Part shown: positions 1 through 9,976 of the stretch, piece by piece
Numbering within the stretch: the first letter of the stretch is position 1
Layout of the letters: each line of letters starts with the position of its first letter
DNA from: Rhizodiscina lignyota
Lineage: Eukaryota; Ascomycota; Dothideomycetes; Aulographales; Rhizodiscinaceae
DNA: 64,000 nt
Reading direction: 5' to 3'
Assembly (NCBI GenBank): GCA_010015805.1
Contig: ML978140.1
Span: 310,001 to 374,000, forward strand
The notes under the pieces: generated by a model
Databases searched by the model: none
What the model was told of the DNA's origin: nothing
Seen by the model: the letters and a program-made list of their open reading frames with translations, nothing else
Position numbers and translations under genes: made by a program

Positions 1-1190
1 GTCCGGGCTGAGGAAGTTGTCCTTCTCAAACTCTTTGTTCCAAGGCAGCTTGGGAATCAAAGATGGCGCGGCCTCGACAAGCTTGCCGAAGGCTTTCGTG
101 CGGTCCTGGTTGACCATCGCTACGAAGCCCTCCCACTCGCCTCTGATACCATGCGGATCGCGATATGTCTCGACGAAGCCAATGTCTGTCTCCACCATGG
201 GACCTTTATCTTTAATCCAGTAACGCTGAGAGTCGACGTACGCGTTCATGCTTCCGGCACGGAACGATGTGACGTACTTTGCAAGCATGGACTTCTCATT
301 GTCGTTGGCAGCGTACTTTGACGCCTGTTCAAGAGCATAAGCGATGGTCTCCATCTCTTTCTTGTAGTCACCGAACACCAACTTGACCTTCTTGCCCTTC
401 AACTCGCCATATGGCAGCTCCCACTCCGTTTCAGGGACATCTTTGTCCTTGTCTGATGGTGAAGTTTCCGCACTTGCAATCAAGACCTCAAAGTCCCCGC
501 CCTTCGTCTTGCGTACCCTCGTATTCTCGGGCAGAAGCTTCTTCCCCTCCAAGAAATCGCTCACAGCCGCAATCTCAGCCTTCGTGATGTCCGGACTGTC
601 AGGATAATACGTGCTCACGTGCCCCTTGTCCGGATATCCCAAATGAAGCTTCTCCACACTGTCATCCGCGTATACCCCACCGACCTTATTTGCCTTCTCG
701 AACAGCTCCACGCCGCCTGGAGCCACTGACGCCAATGCTTTGAACTGCCGCTCTGCCAAACGAGGGATGAACTTGGCGTCGCCGAAGGACTTGTAATTGC
801 CACAGTTGCCGAGGAATTGAGCAGCGTAGCTGAGGAAGTCGGTCAACTCATCTTGCGAGAGGCCAGCTTCCGAGGCGAGAGAGGCCCAGTGGCCATTGCT
901 CTGCTTGTAGAGGGCGATGAGGAGGTCGTAGATGGGCTCGGATTCTGGGGAAACTTGGCGGAGGACGACACGTGTGCCGGCGAGGGAAGCGCTGTAATCG
1001 CCTATGTCAGCTCGACCATCCTGCTTTTGAACATGAAATTCATTCGCTGTAGTGCTTACACTGATATCCAGTGTGCGTAGAGCTTCTCTTGCGTGCTGAG
1101 GGCATCGAAGTGGGGTTTGATTTTGAGCTGCACGACAGTAGGTGGGCTGTCGGCCAGGTAATGCTTGAGGGTGTCGTCGTCGATTGCCAT
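1..1190 (-). CDS. DPP3: Dipeptidyl peptidase III, N-terminal part (runs off the window)
   Basis: This is the N-terminal ~383 residues of a family M49 zinc peptidase that removes dipeptides from the N terminus of oligopeptides, normally in the cytosol. The translation shows family-typical stretches such as PPTVVQLKIKPHF near the start, FLGNCGNYKSFGD, and YYPDSPDITKAE. The HELLGH zinc site would lie beyond position 1 and cannot be seen. Predicted exons are 1062-1190 and <1-1020, with a very short intron (1021-1061, 41 nt, donor GTGTAA, acceptor GCAG) placed where the frame would otherwise stop after residue 43. I chose the ATG at 1190 (MAIDDDTL) because it matches the usual start. An in-frame ATG at 1382 would add a 64-residue basic extension (see findings). 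Identity is firm from several conserved stretches; the intron is less sure. Confidence 0.9.
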
Positions 1191-1793
1191 GTTCACAGAT
1201 CTTCTGGTGCGGGAAGAGTAGGATGGATCAGATTGGATAGTTGGAAAGGCGGTGCTGTGTCGTATATCAAGCTTCAGCCTCGAGACGCGGGGCACAAAGG
1301 AAGAAGCAGGGGACAGCTGGAGCTTTGCCCCACGGGGAGCTAGCTTGAGGCTTAATTTCGAGCTTAAAGACACCTTGAACATTCGCTACCGATCAGAACT
1401 TGTCGAAGCCCCGTATGCCCGTGTTCCGACGTCTCGAGGCTGAAAAAATGGCTGGCCGGCGGGCGAGGTGTAACCTATCGTATCCTAAAGACAAGCAGCT
1501 CTCACACTACAAGGTAAGCGAGACTATCTCTGAAGGCTAGTCATACGTTTTTGGGGGTGTATTAAATCCTATCAAATCTTACAGAACTTGAATATTTTAT
1601 TCGTTATAGAAGCTATGAGCTAAAAGCCACTAGACAAGCCGTAACGCCAAAGCTAAGTAGCTCTCGTTCTTCCGGTCAAGCGAAACTTGTCTCCGAAAGT
1701 TCAAGTCCACGTTCTTAGGGATATATCTTACAATAACGCACCATTGAAAATCCGTATGCTCTATTGTCTGTTGAGGTTATACACAACAACCGC
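1191..1793. other. Intergenic region upstream of DPP III
   Basis: Between the DPP III start and the stop codon of the next gene, which is on the same strand. The part from 1191 to 1382 is open in the DPP III frame and could encode an N-terminal extension. The rest (about 1440-1790) is moderately AT-rich. I see no gene in it. Confidence 0.6.
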
Positions 1794-3644
1794 TCAATGG
1801 CCTGAACGTAGCAACTCTTTCACCGAAGCACTCTCCTCAAACCTTAATCCCTCTTTGATATCATGGCGGTAGTCCATCTTACAGTCGTCATCTGCCCAGT
1901 CCATAATCTCAGACGCCTTGCGGTTCGGGCACCGCTCTGCCATCATATCTGCAAAGTCTCGCATCAGTTGCGTGCCGCCGCCGATCTCCTCATCGCTGGC
2001 GCAGCATGAGGCATCCTTTAGCCAGCCTTTGTCATGGCATAAGCAGTCCCATACTCCCTTTTGGGTTTTCTGTTCGTGGCAGCTGTTGTGGTACCAGTAC
2101 TCCCTCGCACATACCTTCATCACCACAGGCATATCGGAGAAGTCGGGGTTGACGCCTCCTGTGTCCATTCGACGCTGTTTCGGCCCGGTCGGAACAAACT
2201 TCTCACCATAGAAGATCCCCAATTTCTCTGCGATGTCCCCGGCATAGTCGTTGTAGCACTCGTCATCCCCCCACACTATAATATCCGTCGCCTTGCGATC
2301 CCCGCACTTCTCTTCCATCATGTCTGCGAACTGTCGGGTCAGTTCCTGACTGCCACCGAGTTTCACATCGCTGGCACAGCACGCGGTATCCCTCAGCCAG
2401 CCTTTGTCGTCACATATACATCTAGCGACTGCGTGCGGTGTCGCCTGTTTATGGCAGCCATTGTGCGTCCAGTATGTGAATGCGCATTCCCTCATGACAT
2501 CGGGCATATCGCTAAAGTCGGGATCCTTACCGAGGGTCACTCCTGGGGTGCTGCCGGGCGCCTTGTATCGAGGCCGTAAGCGAATAGTGCCTGGGGTACT
2601 GCTCTCCGCCCTTTTCTCATAAGGCTGCAACTCGGTAGTGCCTGGGGTACTGCTGAGCGGCAATCCTCGAGGCGCTATTCGGTGCTCCGTAGGCGGCGCA
2701 GGAGGCGCATATCCAGTTAGCTCTCTCAGCTGTTTTCTGAGTGCTGGAATTTCCTTCATGTCCCACCAGATATTTTGGCACTTGCCGGCATCGCTTCCCC
2801 AGTCGTATAAATCCCCGTACGCCCGGTTCGGGCATTTTTCTGACATCATTTTTGCGTACGCCGCGACAGCGGAATCGGTCATGAGGAAACCGCGCGTGGT
2901 GCCAGCGGTCTTTACGGTGCCGCTGAGTGCGGAGTCGCAGCACCCGGTATCCTTTACCCAGCCCTTGTCGTGGCACATGCACTCCCACAGCTCCTCCTGA
3001 TCGTGCGATTTATGACAGCCGTTGTGGATCCAGTAATTTTCCCCGCATATCCTTGCCCTCGTTGGCATCCAGCTCAAGTCAGGGTGAATGCCTTTCGTAC
3101 TACTTCGCCGCAGTATGTAGCGTTCGAAGGCCGAATCTGAGGGTCGCATGACGCTGCCAGAATCGGAAGTGGCACTTTCCTTCGACGCTAGACGCTGTTG
3201 TTCTGGTTCCTCAGGCGGCACATGTTCATCTTGCAGCGCCAGCTTATAGCTGACCTCATCCCGATGGCGGCCCTCACATCGAAAGTGCGCCCAATCCAGC
3301 ATCATGGGCGTGTAGCCAGCGTGGTTCGGGCAGCGGTCGATGAACGTCTTTGCCAGTTCCAGAACCTCTTGGTCGCCGCCGCCGGGAAGGTGGGGCGAGC
3401 CGACGCAGCAGGACATGTCGCGCAAGAAGCCCTTGTCTTCACAGAGGCACTTCCACACATCGTCCTGCGACTGCTGCTCGTGGCAGGCGTTGTGCTTCCA
3501 GACCACGGGGCCGCATGTTGATGCTAGCTTTGAGAAGCCAGGGAACTCTGGTTGGAGGCCGTCAGTGTTTCCGCCGAAGCCGTCATCGGCGGAGACGAGG
3601 GTTGAGGATGTGGTGATGAGGAAGACGGTTTTGAGGAGCTTCAT
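1794..3644 (-). CDS. Secreted protein with four 8-cysteine domains separated by dibasic sites
   Basis: A single exon of 616 aa. Residues 1-19 look like a signal peptide (MKLLKTVFLITTSSTLVSA), so the product should enter the secretory pathway. Four homologous domains lie at about residues 44-123, 200-289, 387-463 and 512-588. Each has eight cysteines in the same order: C, then a W-x-H-N-x-C-H block, C-x-C, DKG[FW], CC, C and a final C after an acidic or W-rich patch. The linkers carry dibasic pairs at 179-180 (RR), 344-345 (KR) and 491-492 (RR), one between each pair of domains, as expected if a Kex2-type protease cut the precursor. Linker 2 also has three SxTPG-type copies. The cysteine order does not match CFEM, and I do not recognise the family. 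Secretion and the domain repeat are seen directly; processing is inferred. Function is unknown: effector, antimicrobial or cell-surface roles are all possible. Confidence 0.85.
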   Translation of the reverse strand: MKLLKTVFLITTSSTLVSADDGFGGNTDGLQPEFPGFSKLASTCGPVVWKHNACHEQQSQDDVWKCLCEDKGFLRDMSCCVGSPHLPGGGDQEVLELAKTFIDRCPNHAGYTPMMLDWAHFRCEGRHRDEVSYKLALQDEHVPPEEPEQQRLASKESATSDSGSVMRPSDSAFERYILRRSSTKGIHPDLSWMPTRARICGENYWIHNGCHKSHDQEELWECMCHDKGWVKDTGCCDSALSGTVKTAGTTRGFLMTDSAVAAYAKMMSEKCPNRAYGDLYDWGSDAGKCQNIWWDMKEIPALRKQLRELTGYAPPAPPTEHRIAPRGLPLSSTPGTTELQPYEKRAESSTPGTIRLRPRYKAPGSTPGVTLGKDPDFSDMPDVMRECAFTYWTHNGCHKQATPHAVARCICDDKGWLRDTACCASDVKLGGSQELTRQFADMMEEKCGDRKATDIIVWGDDECYNDYAGDIAEKLGIFYGEKFVPTGPKQRRMDTGGVNPDFSDMPVVMKVCAREYWYHNSCHEQKTQKGVWDCLCHDKGWLKDASCCASDEEIGGGTQLMRDFADMMAERCPNRKASEIMDWADDDCKMDYRHDIKEGLRFEESASVKELLRSGH

Positions 3645-5477
3645 GGTGAGTTTCGGTTACGTTGAGATGAGTATGTGATGGGGTTTGATGTGATTCTGTG
3701 ATGATACGCTATGCAATCATTCTGTGATGATGCGGTATGAGAAGAAAGGATGAATGTGAAAGAGGAGAAGAAACCTTTATAGCATCTGAAAATCACAGTG
3801 CGTCCGAGTTTGAGCGTCGCCTCCAACTCTATTCCAGTAAACCAAAGCGAATTGAAAATGCGCTCCTTTCGCTCGTAACCCCGCTTCGACGTTGTAGATG
3901 GAAGTTGTGCAGAAAAGAGGGGAACTGCATGACTGTCCTATAAATGCCTTCCACGCGCGTAATGCTTTTCGTTCGTTTGGCTTCGCGACGAACGCACCCC
4001 GCAAGTCCCAACTTTGTGGGCTTCAATATCGGTACCTAAGCTCTTTGAGTCACCGCAAGCGCCATTCCTGAGGCACAGATCCAGAAAATCAAAATAGAGT
4101 TGAAACAAAGAAGGATGGTGCAAAACATATTCAGTAAGAAGCTCGGTGGTAGTTATTGGTGGCTGGTATATGTGAAGCAATAATGGCCGTTCAAAGGCAG
4201 CTAAATGCAAACGTACTGACGAAGAAGGCGATTAAGGGAAAGAGATCGCGGGCAGAATTCGATGGGCAATACTGGAGAAGACCTCAAGTACTCTACGTAA
4301 CACGCACGTAAATGGCTTGCAGTCAGAGCTTGCATATTTTAGGAACCAGAGGTTCGAAAGAACCAAGTTACAGGAGTCCTAACGTAGAGAGGCAAGAGTC
4401 GTGTCCAGACGCTATAGTAGAGTATAGAGAGGGTAAATGTTATTTTCCCACGGGGCCTAGGTGATGATTGATGCGAGTTGTGCCGTGGAGGGTATTCGAA
4501 TCACGGTGGGATCGAGTTCAAGGGTAGGTATTGTCATAGAGTAGGTCAAGCACCTTGCTAAGGGGGTAACGAAATAGTTGAAAATGACTAATCGAAACGC
4601 GGCAGTATGAACAAGTCTTATTCTTCAATACGGATGAGAGTGTCTCTGAAAGCTCGATTTGGTATACACTAGGCCGTATTTACCTAAGATACGCATACTT
4701 AGTGTATGTAATATATATTGACTACCGAGGATATGCATCCTCCCGGTTTGATATGTTATATCGACGACTTAACCTTTCTGTCACCCACTTTGCCTCCTTG
4801 GTGCTGTGGTCGGGCCGAGCATGTCGGCCGAGTCGAGAACCTTCACTCAAAGGTGTCCTTAGTAGAACAAGCGCGTATGTGAATAGCGTGCTTGAGAGCG
4901 TGCCATTCAAGCGCTTATTTGAGTATTAAGGGTGCCATCATGTGAAGACGTACAGCTTTGTGGTTTTGAATAAAACAAGAGATTTAGGTTGGATGGCAAC
5001 GGGCTGCCCAAGTCATTCACGGGATATCAGAGGAGTGCCAGATGTAGGATAACAGATATGTCTACTCATTGGTGAGCTACCTATCCATTAAAGGCGCTCT
5101 GCTATCGTATCCAAATGCCACCATCGTCGTCCTAGTCCCACTGATAGCATTGGAGAAGATAACGAAGAGAAACGAGGATTTATATTCGTGTATAATCTTT
5201 ACACGTTCTTCACGCGTTTATAATAAACAAAAGCGGAGTTCGGGGTCCTTACTATATGAAGTAAGCGCATTCTTAATATAGCACCTCCTAGTACTAGATA
5301 AGAATGATATAATCCAATTAGGCCAGGATATAGATCACGTGATATTCTTTATGGAGAATAGAGAATGAAGAAAGTCTTTTCGATTGCTTAACTAGAGAAA
5401 GCTACCTAAGTAGCCTTCTCTGTGCAGAATTCTCTGCATAACCTAATGCCTCTTATCCAATGGCCTCACCTCACTGT
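3645..5477. other. Gene-poor AT-rich region
   Basis: About 1.8 kb between the start of the cysteine-repeat gene and the stop of the CUS2-like gene. The first few hundred bases must hold the promoter of the secreted protein. From about 4550 to 5450 the sequence is AT-rich with many TA steps. It contains a helicase-like scrap at 5069-5281 and a palindromic ATCACGTGAT at about 5335-5344. I see no intact gene, tRNA or rRNA. Confidence 0.6.
5069..5281 (+). pseudogene. Possible decayed RecQ-like helicase fragment
   Basis: An isolated open stretch of about 70 codons contains TIVVLVPLIALEKITKR, which resembles the region between the Walker A loop and the DEAH box of the RecQ-type helicases that often occur in fungal repeats (consensus roughly TVVVVPLIALxxDxxxR). 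It has no recognisable start, Walker A loop or DEAH box, and sits in AT-rich, gene-poor DNA. If real, it is a remnant of a repetitive helicase gene. The match is short and may be chance. Confidence 0.25.
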
Positions 5478-7024
5478 TTAGTCCTCATCCTCATCCTCAT
5501 CCTCATCCTCACTCTCGTACTCAGCGTGCGGCGCTTCATCGTCGCCCTCCAGCCTGCCCTTCTTCGGAGTCATCATGTAACGCTCCCTGCTGTTCTTGAA
5601 GGACGCTTCAACTGTCCTTCCACCGAAGTGACGGCCGTTGAACTGCTCAACGCACTTGGCAGCAGCCTGAGCGCTCTCGAACCTGACGGTGACAACGCCC
5701 GCCTTCTCTCGGTCCCACACCACGACTCCCTCGACCTTACCCAGCTTCGCGCACTCATCGCGGATGTCGGCCTTGATGTCCTTGCGCGCTGTTGGATCAT
5801 GCTGTGGCATACGTTAGTATGCATCTTGAAGCTTGTAGGTAGAACTCATACCTCGAGCTCCTCGAGCGTGAACATGTGCTTGAGGACGACGATTGTTGTC
5901 CAGACCCTGGCGCCTCGCTCAGCCGGCATGTCATCGTCGTCGTCCCAGTCGGCCAGCTTGTTGTTCATCTTCTCTCTGACCTCTTTAAGCTTCCACGAGG
6001 GCAGCATCTGCTTCTTGCCACCTGCTCCGTCAAGCCCCTTCATCTTCGTAGGGTCCTTGTTCACCTTGTAGCTCCAATCTGCCTCCTTGACTTGCATCTT
6101 GCCCATTGGGCCTGCTTCTCCAAGACGGAAGTCGGTCTCGTCCAGCATCTGGATGGCGAGCTGAACGCTCTCCGGGCGGAAGTAGACGACGAGTGCCTCA
6201 CCCTTTGACTTGCCATCATCATCGGTGTAGATCTTGATACGTGGAGTGGTGTCACCGGTGCGTGGGTCGATTGACTTTGCGACGAGGCCGTACTTGGAGA
6301 AGACATTGTGGATATCGTCGACGTCAGCATCGAGCGGGAGCGACGTGACGTAGACAGCAGTATTCTGAGCCTCCGTCTTAGGTCCAGACTGGTCCGTACG
6401 CGCCTTCTTGGCTTGGTTCTTGCCGCCTTTCTTACCACCCTGCTCGTCGTGATACTTGTGCTTTGCCGCCTTCTTCTCTTTCTGATCCTCAGGCTCCTAC
6501 ATGAAATTGAGTATGTTCTGACGTATTAAACTTGAAGATGCAACTCACGGCACTGCGCTTGCGCTTCTTTGGTGGCTCCGAGGCACCGAACACTTCGCCG
6601 CTCTCATCAAGTTGGCCGACAGCACGAGCGTTAGCTCCGCCTTGTTGCCTCGAGGCACCAACCCGTCCGACGCTCTCATAACCGGCAGCAAGGGCGTCCA
6701 TTTCGATTTCATGTTCGATCTTTTCTGGGATATCCTCCTGTAAGACCGAGAGAAGATCCGGTGGTTAGAAAAAGCCAGGATACGACATTTGATGCCTTAA
6801 GTTCAAGTGACCGCTCTCAAACGAGAGAATCACCACCGATCGATTAGAGGGCATACCGATATGGTCCAGCTCTTCTTTGCATCGTCCCACACCCATTCCT
6901 CGCCATCCTCATCCTCCAGGTGGAATTTGCCATCTACCATGGATTGACTGACGCGAAAGTCATCATTGAACTCTTCCTTCGTGCGCGGGAAGGGAGCAAC
7001 GCCCTCCTCCGCCAAGCTCGACAT
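5478..7024 (-). CDS. CUS2: Cus2/Tat-SF1-like U2 snRNP splicing factor
   Basis: A predicted 441-aa RNA-binding protein of the Cus2/HTATSF1 family, which helps U2 snRNP fold and assemble on the branch site in the nucleus. Exons are 6857-7024, 6549-6737, 5852-6496 and 5478-5801, all with good GT-AG ends; the last intron shows an ATACTAAC branch box. A short acidic/aromatic N-terminal segment (EEWVWDDAKKSWTIS) is followed by a lysine-rich nuclear stretch. RRM1 lies at about residues 163-250 (AVYVTSLPLDADVDDI as RNP2), a W/D-rich linker follows (KLADWDDDDDM), and a second RRM of the UHM type at about 318-405 begins TTIVVLKHMFTLEEL. The C terminus is a run of Glu-Asp pairs coded by a small tandem repeat. 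Two RRMs with that linker are typical of the family. Confidence 0.88.
5484..5513. repeat. Short tandem hexamer repeat coding for Glu-Asp pairs
   Basis: The unit TCCTCA (plus strand) is repeated about five times at the end of the CUS2-like gene and codes for alternating Asp and Glu. Such tracts commonly vary in length between strains. Confidence 0.8.
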
Positions 7025-8168
7025 TTCGACGAAGATATTGAAGATGTAGCAGTAGTGCAAGTAGCGTTTGGTGCAGCGGCGAAATGTTGTTGAAGGTGGT
7101 GTTGTTGTGAACTTGTGATGTCAAGATTTAATGTGCCGCGCGGGCGGCCCAAGCTCCTTCCGCGCTAGCAGGTAAAATGTCGGACCGAGCCGCGAAGCGA
7201 GCCAATAATCGCATAGAAATGCTCCACCCGTGCTCTCTGCGGTTGATGCCGTGAACAGCTTCGTGAGGTGGCTTCGCGGATTTGGTGGGCATTTCTAAGG
7301 TTAAACTGTTCCGCAGTTATGCATCAAATTGCACCGGAAGTTAGCTTAATTCCGACCCCCATGGGAAGATTCAGCCTTCATACGGTGTACATGGTGATGT
7401 GCATGGAACAGGCCAGACATTATAAAGTGCCTAAGCTGCAGCACTGGCTGCACTGCAGCCTCAACTGCGGGCTGTGCATATATCAGTGGAGAATTCCGCC
7501 AGTGCGGAGAGCTATGGAAGGCGCCCTTTTTGTTTTGAGCTGTCGCCAACAGCTTTTGTCTCTATTAGAGCCCAGCTCAGAGCTACCTTTCTCGAGGCAT
7601 ATTTTGGGAGTCGGGCACCGTAGCACAATAGAGCAATTTGCAGCAAGCTCCACGGGTCACTCAAGCATCCAGAACCAAGGAGTGCTTCATCCACATCGTC
7701 TCTCATTCATCCCTATCACTTACTCCGTGATCTCATCAATCTCACCCGCCGGAAATAAGTCTAAAGCCCATCCGTATCGGAAGATTAATTGTACAGGGTC
7801 GCGCGTGAAGAAAGCTGAAAAAGGCGACGCGGAAGAAAAGAGGACAACCCTCTGAACGCAAAAAGGTATCACTCAATCGTCAGAACCGCCCAACGAGTCG
7901 ACCATAGCATAAGCCGGCACATGTCCCGTACACCACCCCAGAACCGCTCCTCCTCACGCTCACACCTCATCCCCAGCCCAGACCACAATTTTACCGCCCC
8001 TCATTATCGTGTTATAGTTATGCCTTTTTCTCGCGGAACAAGATTTCACTTGCGCAGTAATTCTAGCAAATGCGCCGAATAAGAATGCTGAGCCGACACG
8101 CCGTGGTAGGAAGGAAGGAGGGAGGAAGTAGGAGGAGGAGGTCCATACTGATGTGGATGTATGTGTTT
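7025..8168. other. Intergenic region between CUS2-like and MEP2-like genes
   Basis: This holds the promoter of the CUS2-like gene and the 3' flank of the ammonium transporter. A 195-codon open stretch at 7268-7855 has no recognisable family, starts at GTG and was not called. I see no RNA gene. Confidence 0.6.
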
Positions 8169-9976
8169 TCAGAGGGCGTGGAGCATCATACCTTCCGAGT
8201 CGTGGTTCATCTTGTCATGCGGCTCCGCCGTCGAGTCGCGGTTGTGCATCGACGAGTGCGAGTCGTCGTCACCTGGGCTCTTGACTTCGCGGGCAAGCTC
8301 CACGTAGTCATACTGAGGGTGTTGGTTAGCACTGTTAAACTTTTCATTCGAGGAGAGGGGGATTAGCGTACGGCAAACTCTCCAATTTCGACGTCATCGA
8401 TACCGAGCATCTCCTCCTCCTCGCTGGCACGTAGCCTGAAGGCTGGCATGAACCTGCCAAGGAAGTCAAGCACGGCGAGGATAACGCAGGTACCGGCGAA
8501 TGAGTAACCACCACCGGCGAGAGAGTCGGCTACTTGGTAACCAAGCTGGACCCAGTGATGGTTCAGCCAGCCACCGTCGATGGAGTTGATACCGTCGAGA
8601 TGAGCAATGTAGTCACTGTGGGCCGTTAGTGAGGATCATACGTGGGGAGTGGTAGACATACGCGGCGAAGAATGCAGTGCAGATGTTTCCAACAAAGCCA
8701 CCAACAGCGTGGACGGCGAAAATGTCGAGAGCATCATCCGCACGGAGGAAATACTTCAACTTTGTAGCGTAGTTGCAGGCAGCTCCTCCAACGACACCGA
8801 AGACGACCGCTGACCAGGGAGGGCAGTATCCGGAACCTGGCGTGATGGCAACGAGACCAGCGATAACTCCAGAGCAGAATCCAACAGTAGACCATTTCTT
8901 CTCCAGTCTGTAGTCGACCAAGCACCATGTGATCCCACCAACGCACGCAGCCAAATTGGTGACGACGGCAGCAACAACAGCGCGCATGTTAGCGCCCAAG
9001 GCCGAGCCTGCGTTGAAGCCGAACCATCCAACCCATAGGAAGACGGTTCCGAGGACAATCTGCGTGACATTGTGCGGACGGTAGTTCAACTCTTGAGTAC
9101 CGTGGCCACGACGCTTGCCAAGCATATAGGAGTAGGCAAGCGCAGCAGAGCCAGATGAGATATGCACTGGCGTGCCACCTGCAAAGTCAAGGCCGCCCAT
9201 CTTGAAGGACCATCCAGCAGGATTCCAGGTCCAGCAGGCGATCGGATCGTAGATGACTGTGCTCCAGACGAACATGTAGATGATGCATGGAAGCATGCGT
9301 CCACGCTCGGCCACGGCTCCTACTGCAAGGGCGACACTAATGGATTACGTTAGACCAATTAATCGAGAAAGTAGAACGTCGTCGTGAAACTCACGTGATG
9401 GCTGCAAACATCCCTTGGTAGACAGCGAAAAGCAGGTCAGGGACTCGGGGGCTTCCCACTGAAGGTTGTGCAAGCACATTCATGAAGCCAAAGTTGTCGA
9501 GGGCGCCAATGAACTTGCCAGCCTTGTGGGAAAAGGTAAGAGAGTAGCCCCAGAAGAACCATTGGAAGGAGATGACAGCTGTAGCCATGACAGAAAGCCA
9601 TAGTAGTGACAAAGCCGATTTTCTCCGAGCCAATCCAGAGTAGAAGAAGCTGGAGTTTGTTAGTGATCAACATCCCAACTCGTGAATGGAGGTCTTTGGC
9701 ATACCCGACACCTGGAATCATGAGCAAGACAAGTGCTGTGGATGTAATCATCCATGCAATGTCTCCAGACTAAAGAAGCAGTTAGTGACAAAATGCAGAA
9801 TAAAGATATCGATTCTGACAACGCACAGCATAGTACACATTCAGATCTTCTGTAAGTGAGTTTCCACCAGTTGCAGGGGCATCTGTAGGGTATGGAACCA
9901 GTGGGACAAACGGTATTGACGGCGCCGTGGCGGTGGCCGCATTCGGGAACGTCAATGTCCCGGAGACGACCGACAT
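8169..9976 (-). CDS. MEP2: Mep2-type ammonium transporter
   Basis: A predicted 510-aa Amt/Mep/Rh channel-like transporter of the plasma membrane that imports ammonium and, in the Mep2 class, also signals nitrogen starvation. Exons are 9827-9976, 9705-9769, 9395-9649, 8662-9336, 8372-8615 and 8169-8312; every junction keeps the family sequence continuous (for example MIPGVG / FFYSGLARRKSAL). Both pore histidines are present: about H215 in GGTPVHISSGSAAL and about H366 in FAVHAVGGFVGN. Mep1/Mep3-type proteins replace the first with Glu, so this is the Mep2 class. The cytoplasmic tail carries the conserved GIDDVEIGEFAYDY region and ends rich in Asp, His and Ser, a plausible site of phosphorylation control. 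The last exon could be extended by a further small intron from a GTATGA at about 8188, so the extreme C terminus is uncertain. Confidence 0.93.

Noticed and set aside
1794-3644. Assignment of the cysteine-repeat protein to the CFEM family
   Set aside because: Both have eight cysteines, but the spacing and order (NxCH, CxC, DKG, CC) do not fit the CFEM pattern.
4338-4370. A small GGTTC-GAAA-GAACC hairpin
   Set aside because: A five-base stem with a tetraloop is expected by chance in this length of DNA, and there is no associated gene.
4430-4540. A tRNA-like B-box (TTCGAATC) in the gene-poor region
   Set aside because: No matching A-box, acceptor stem or anticodon arm could be drawn around it.
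7268-7855. A 195-codon open stretch between the CUS2-like and MEP2-like genes
   Set aside because: It begins at GTG, shows no domain or family likeness, and overlaps the presumed promoter of the CUS2-like gene.
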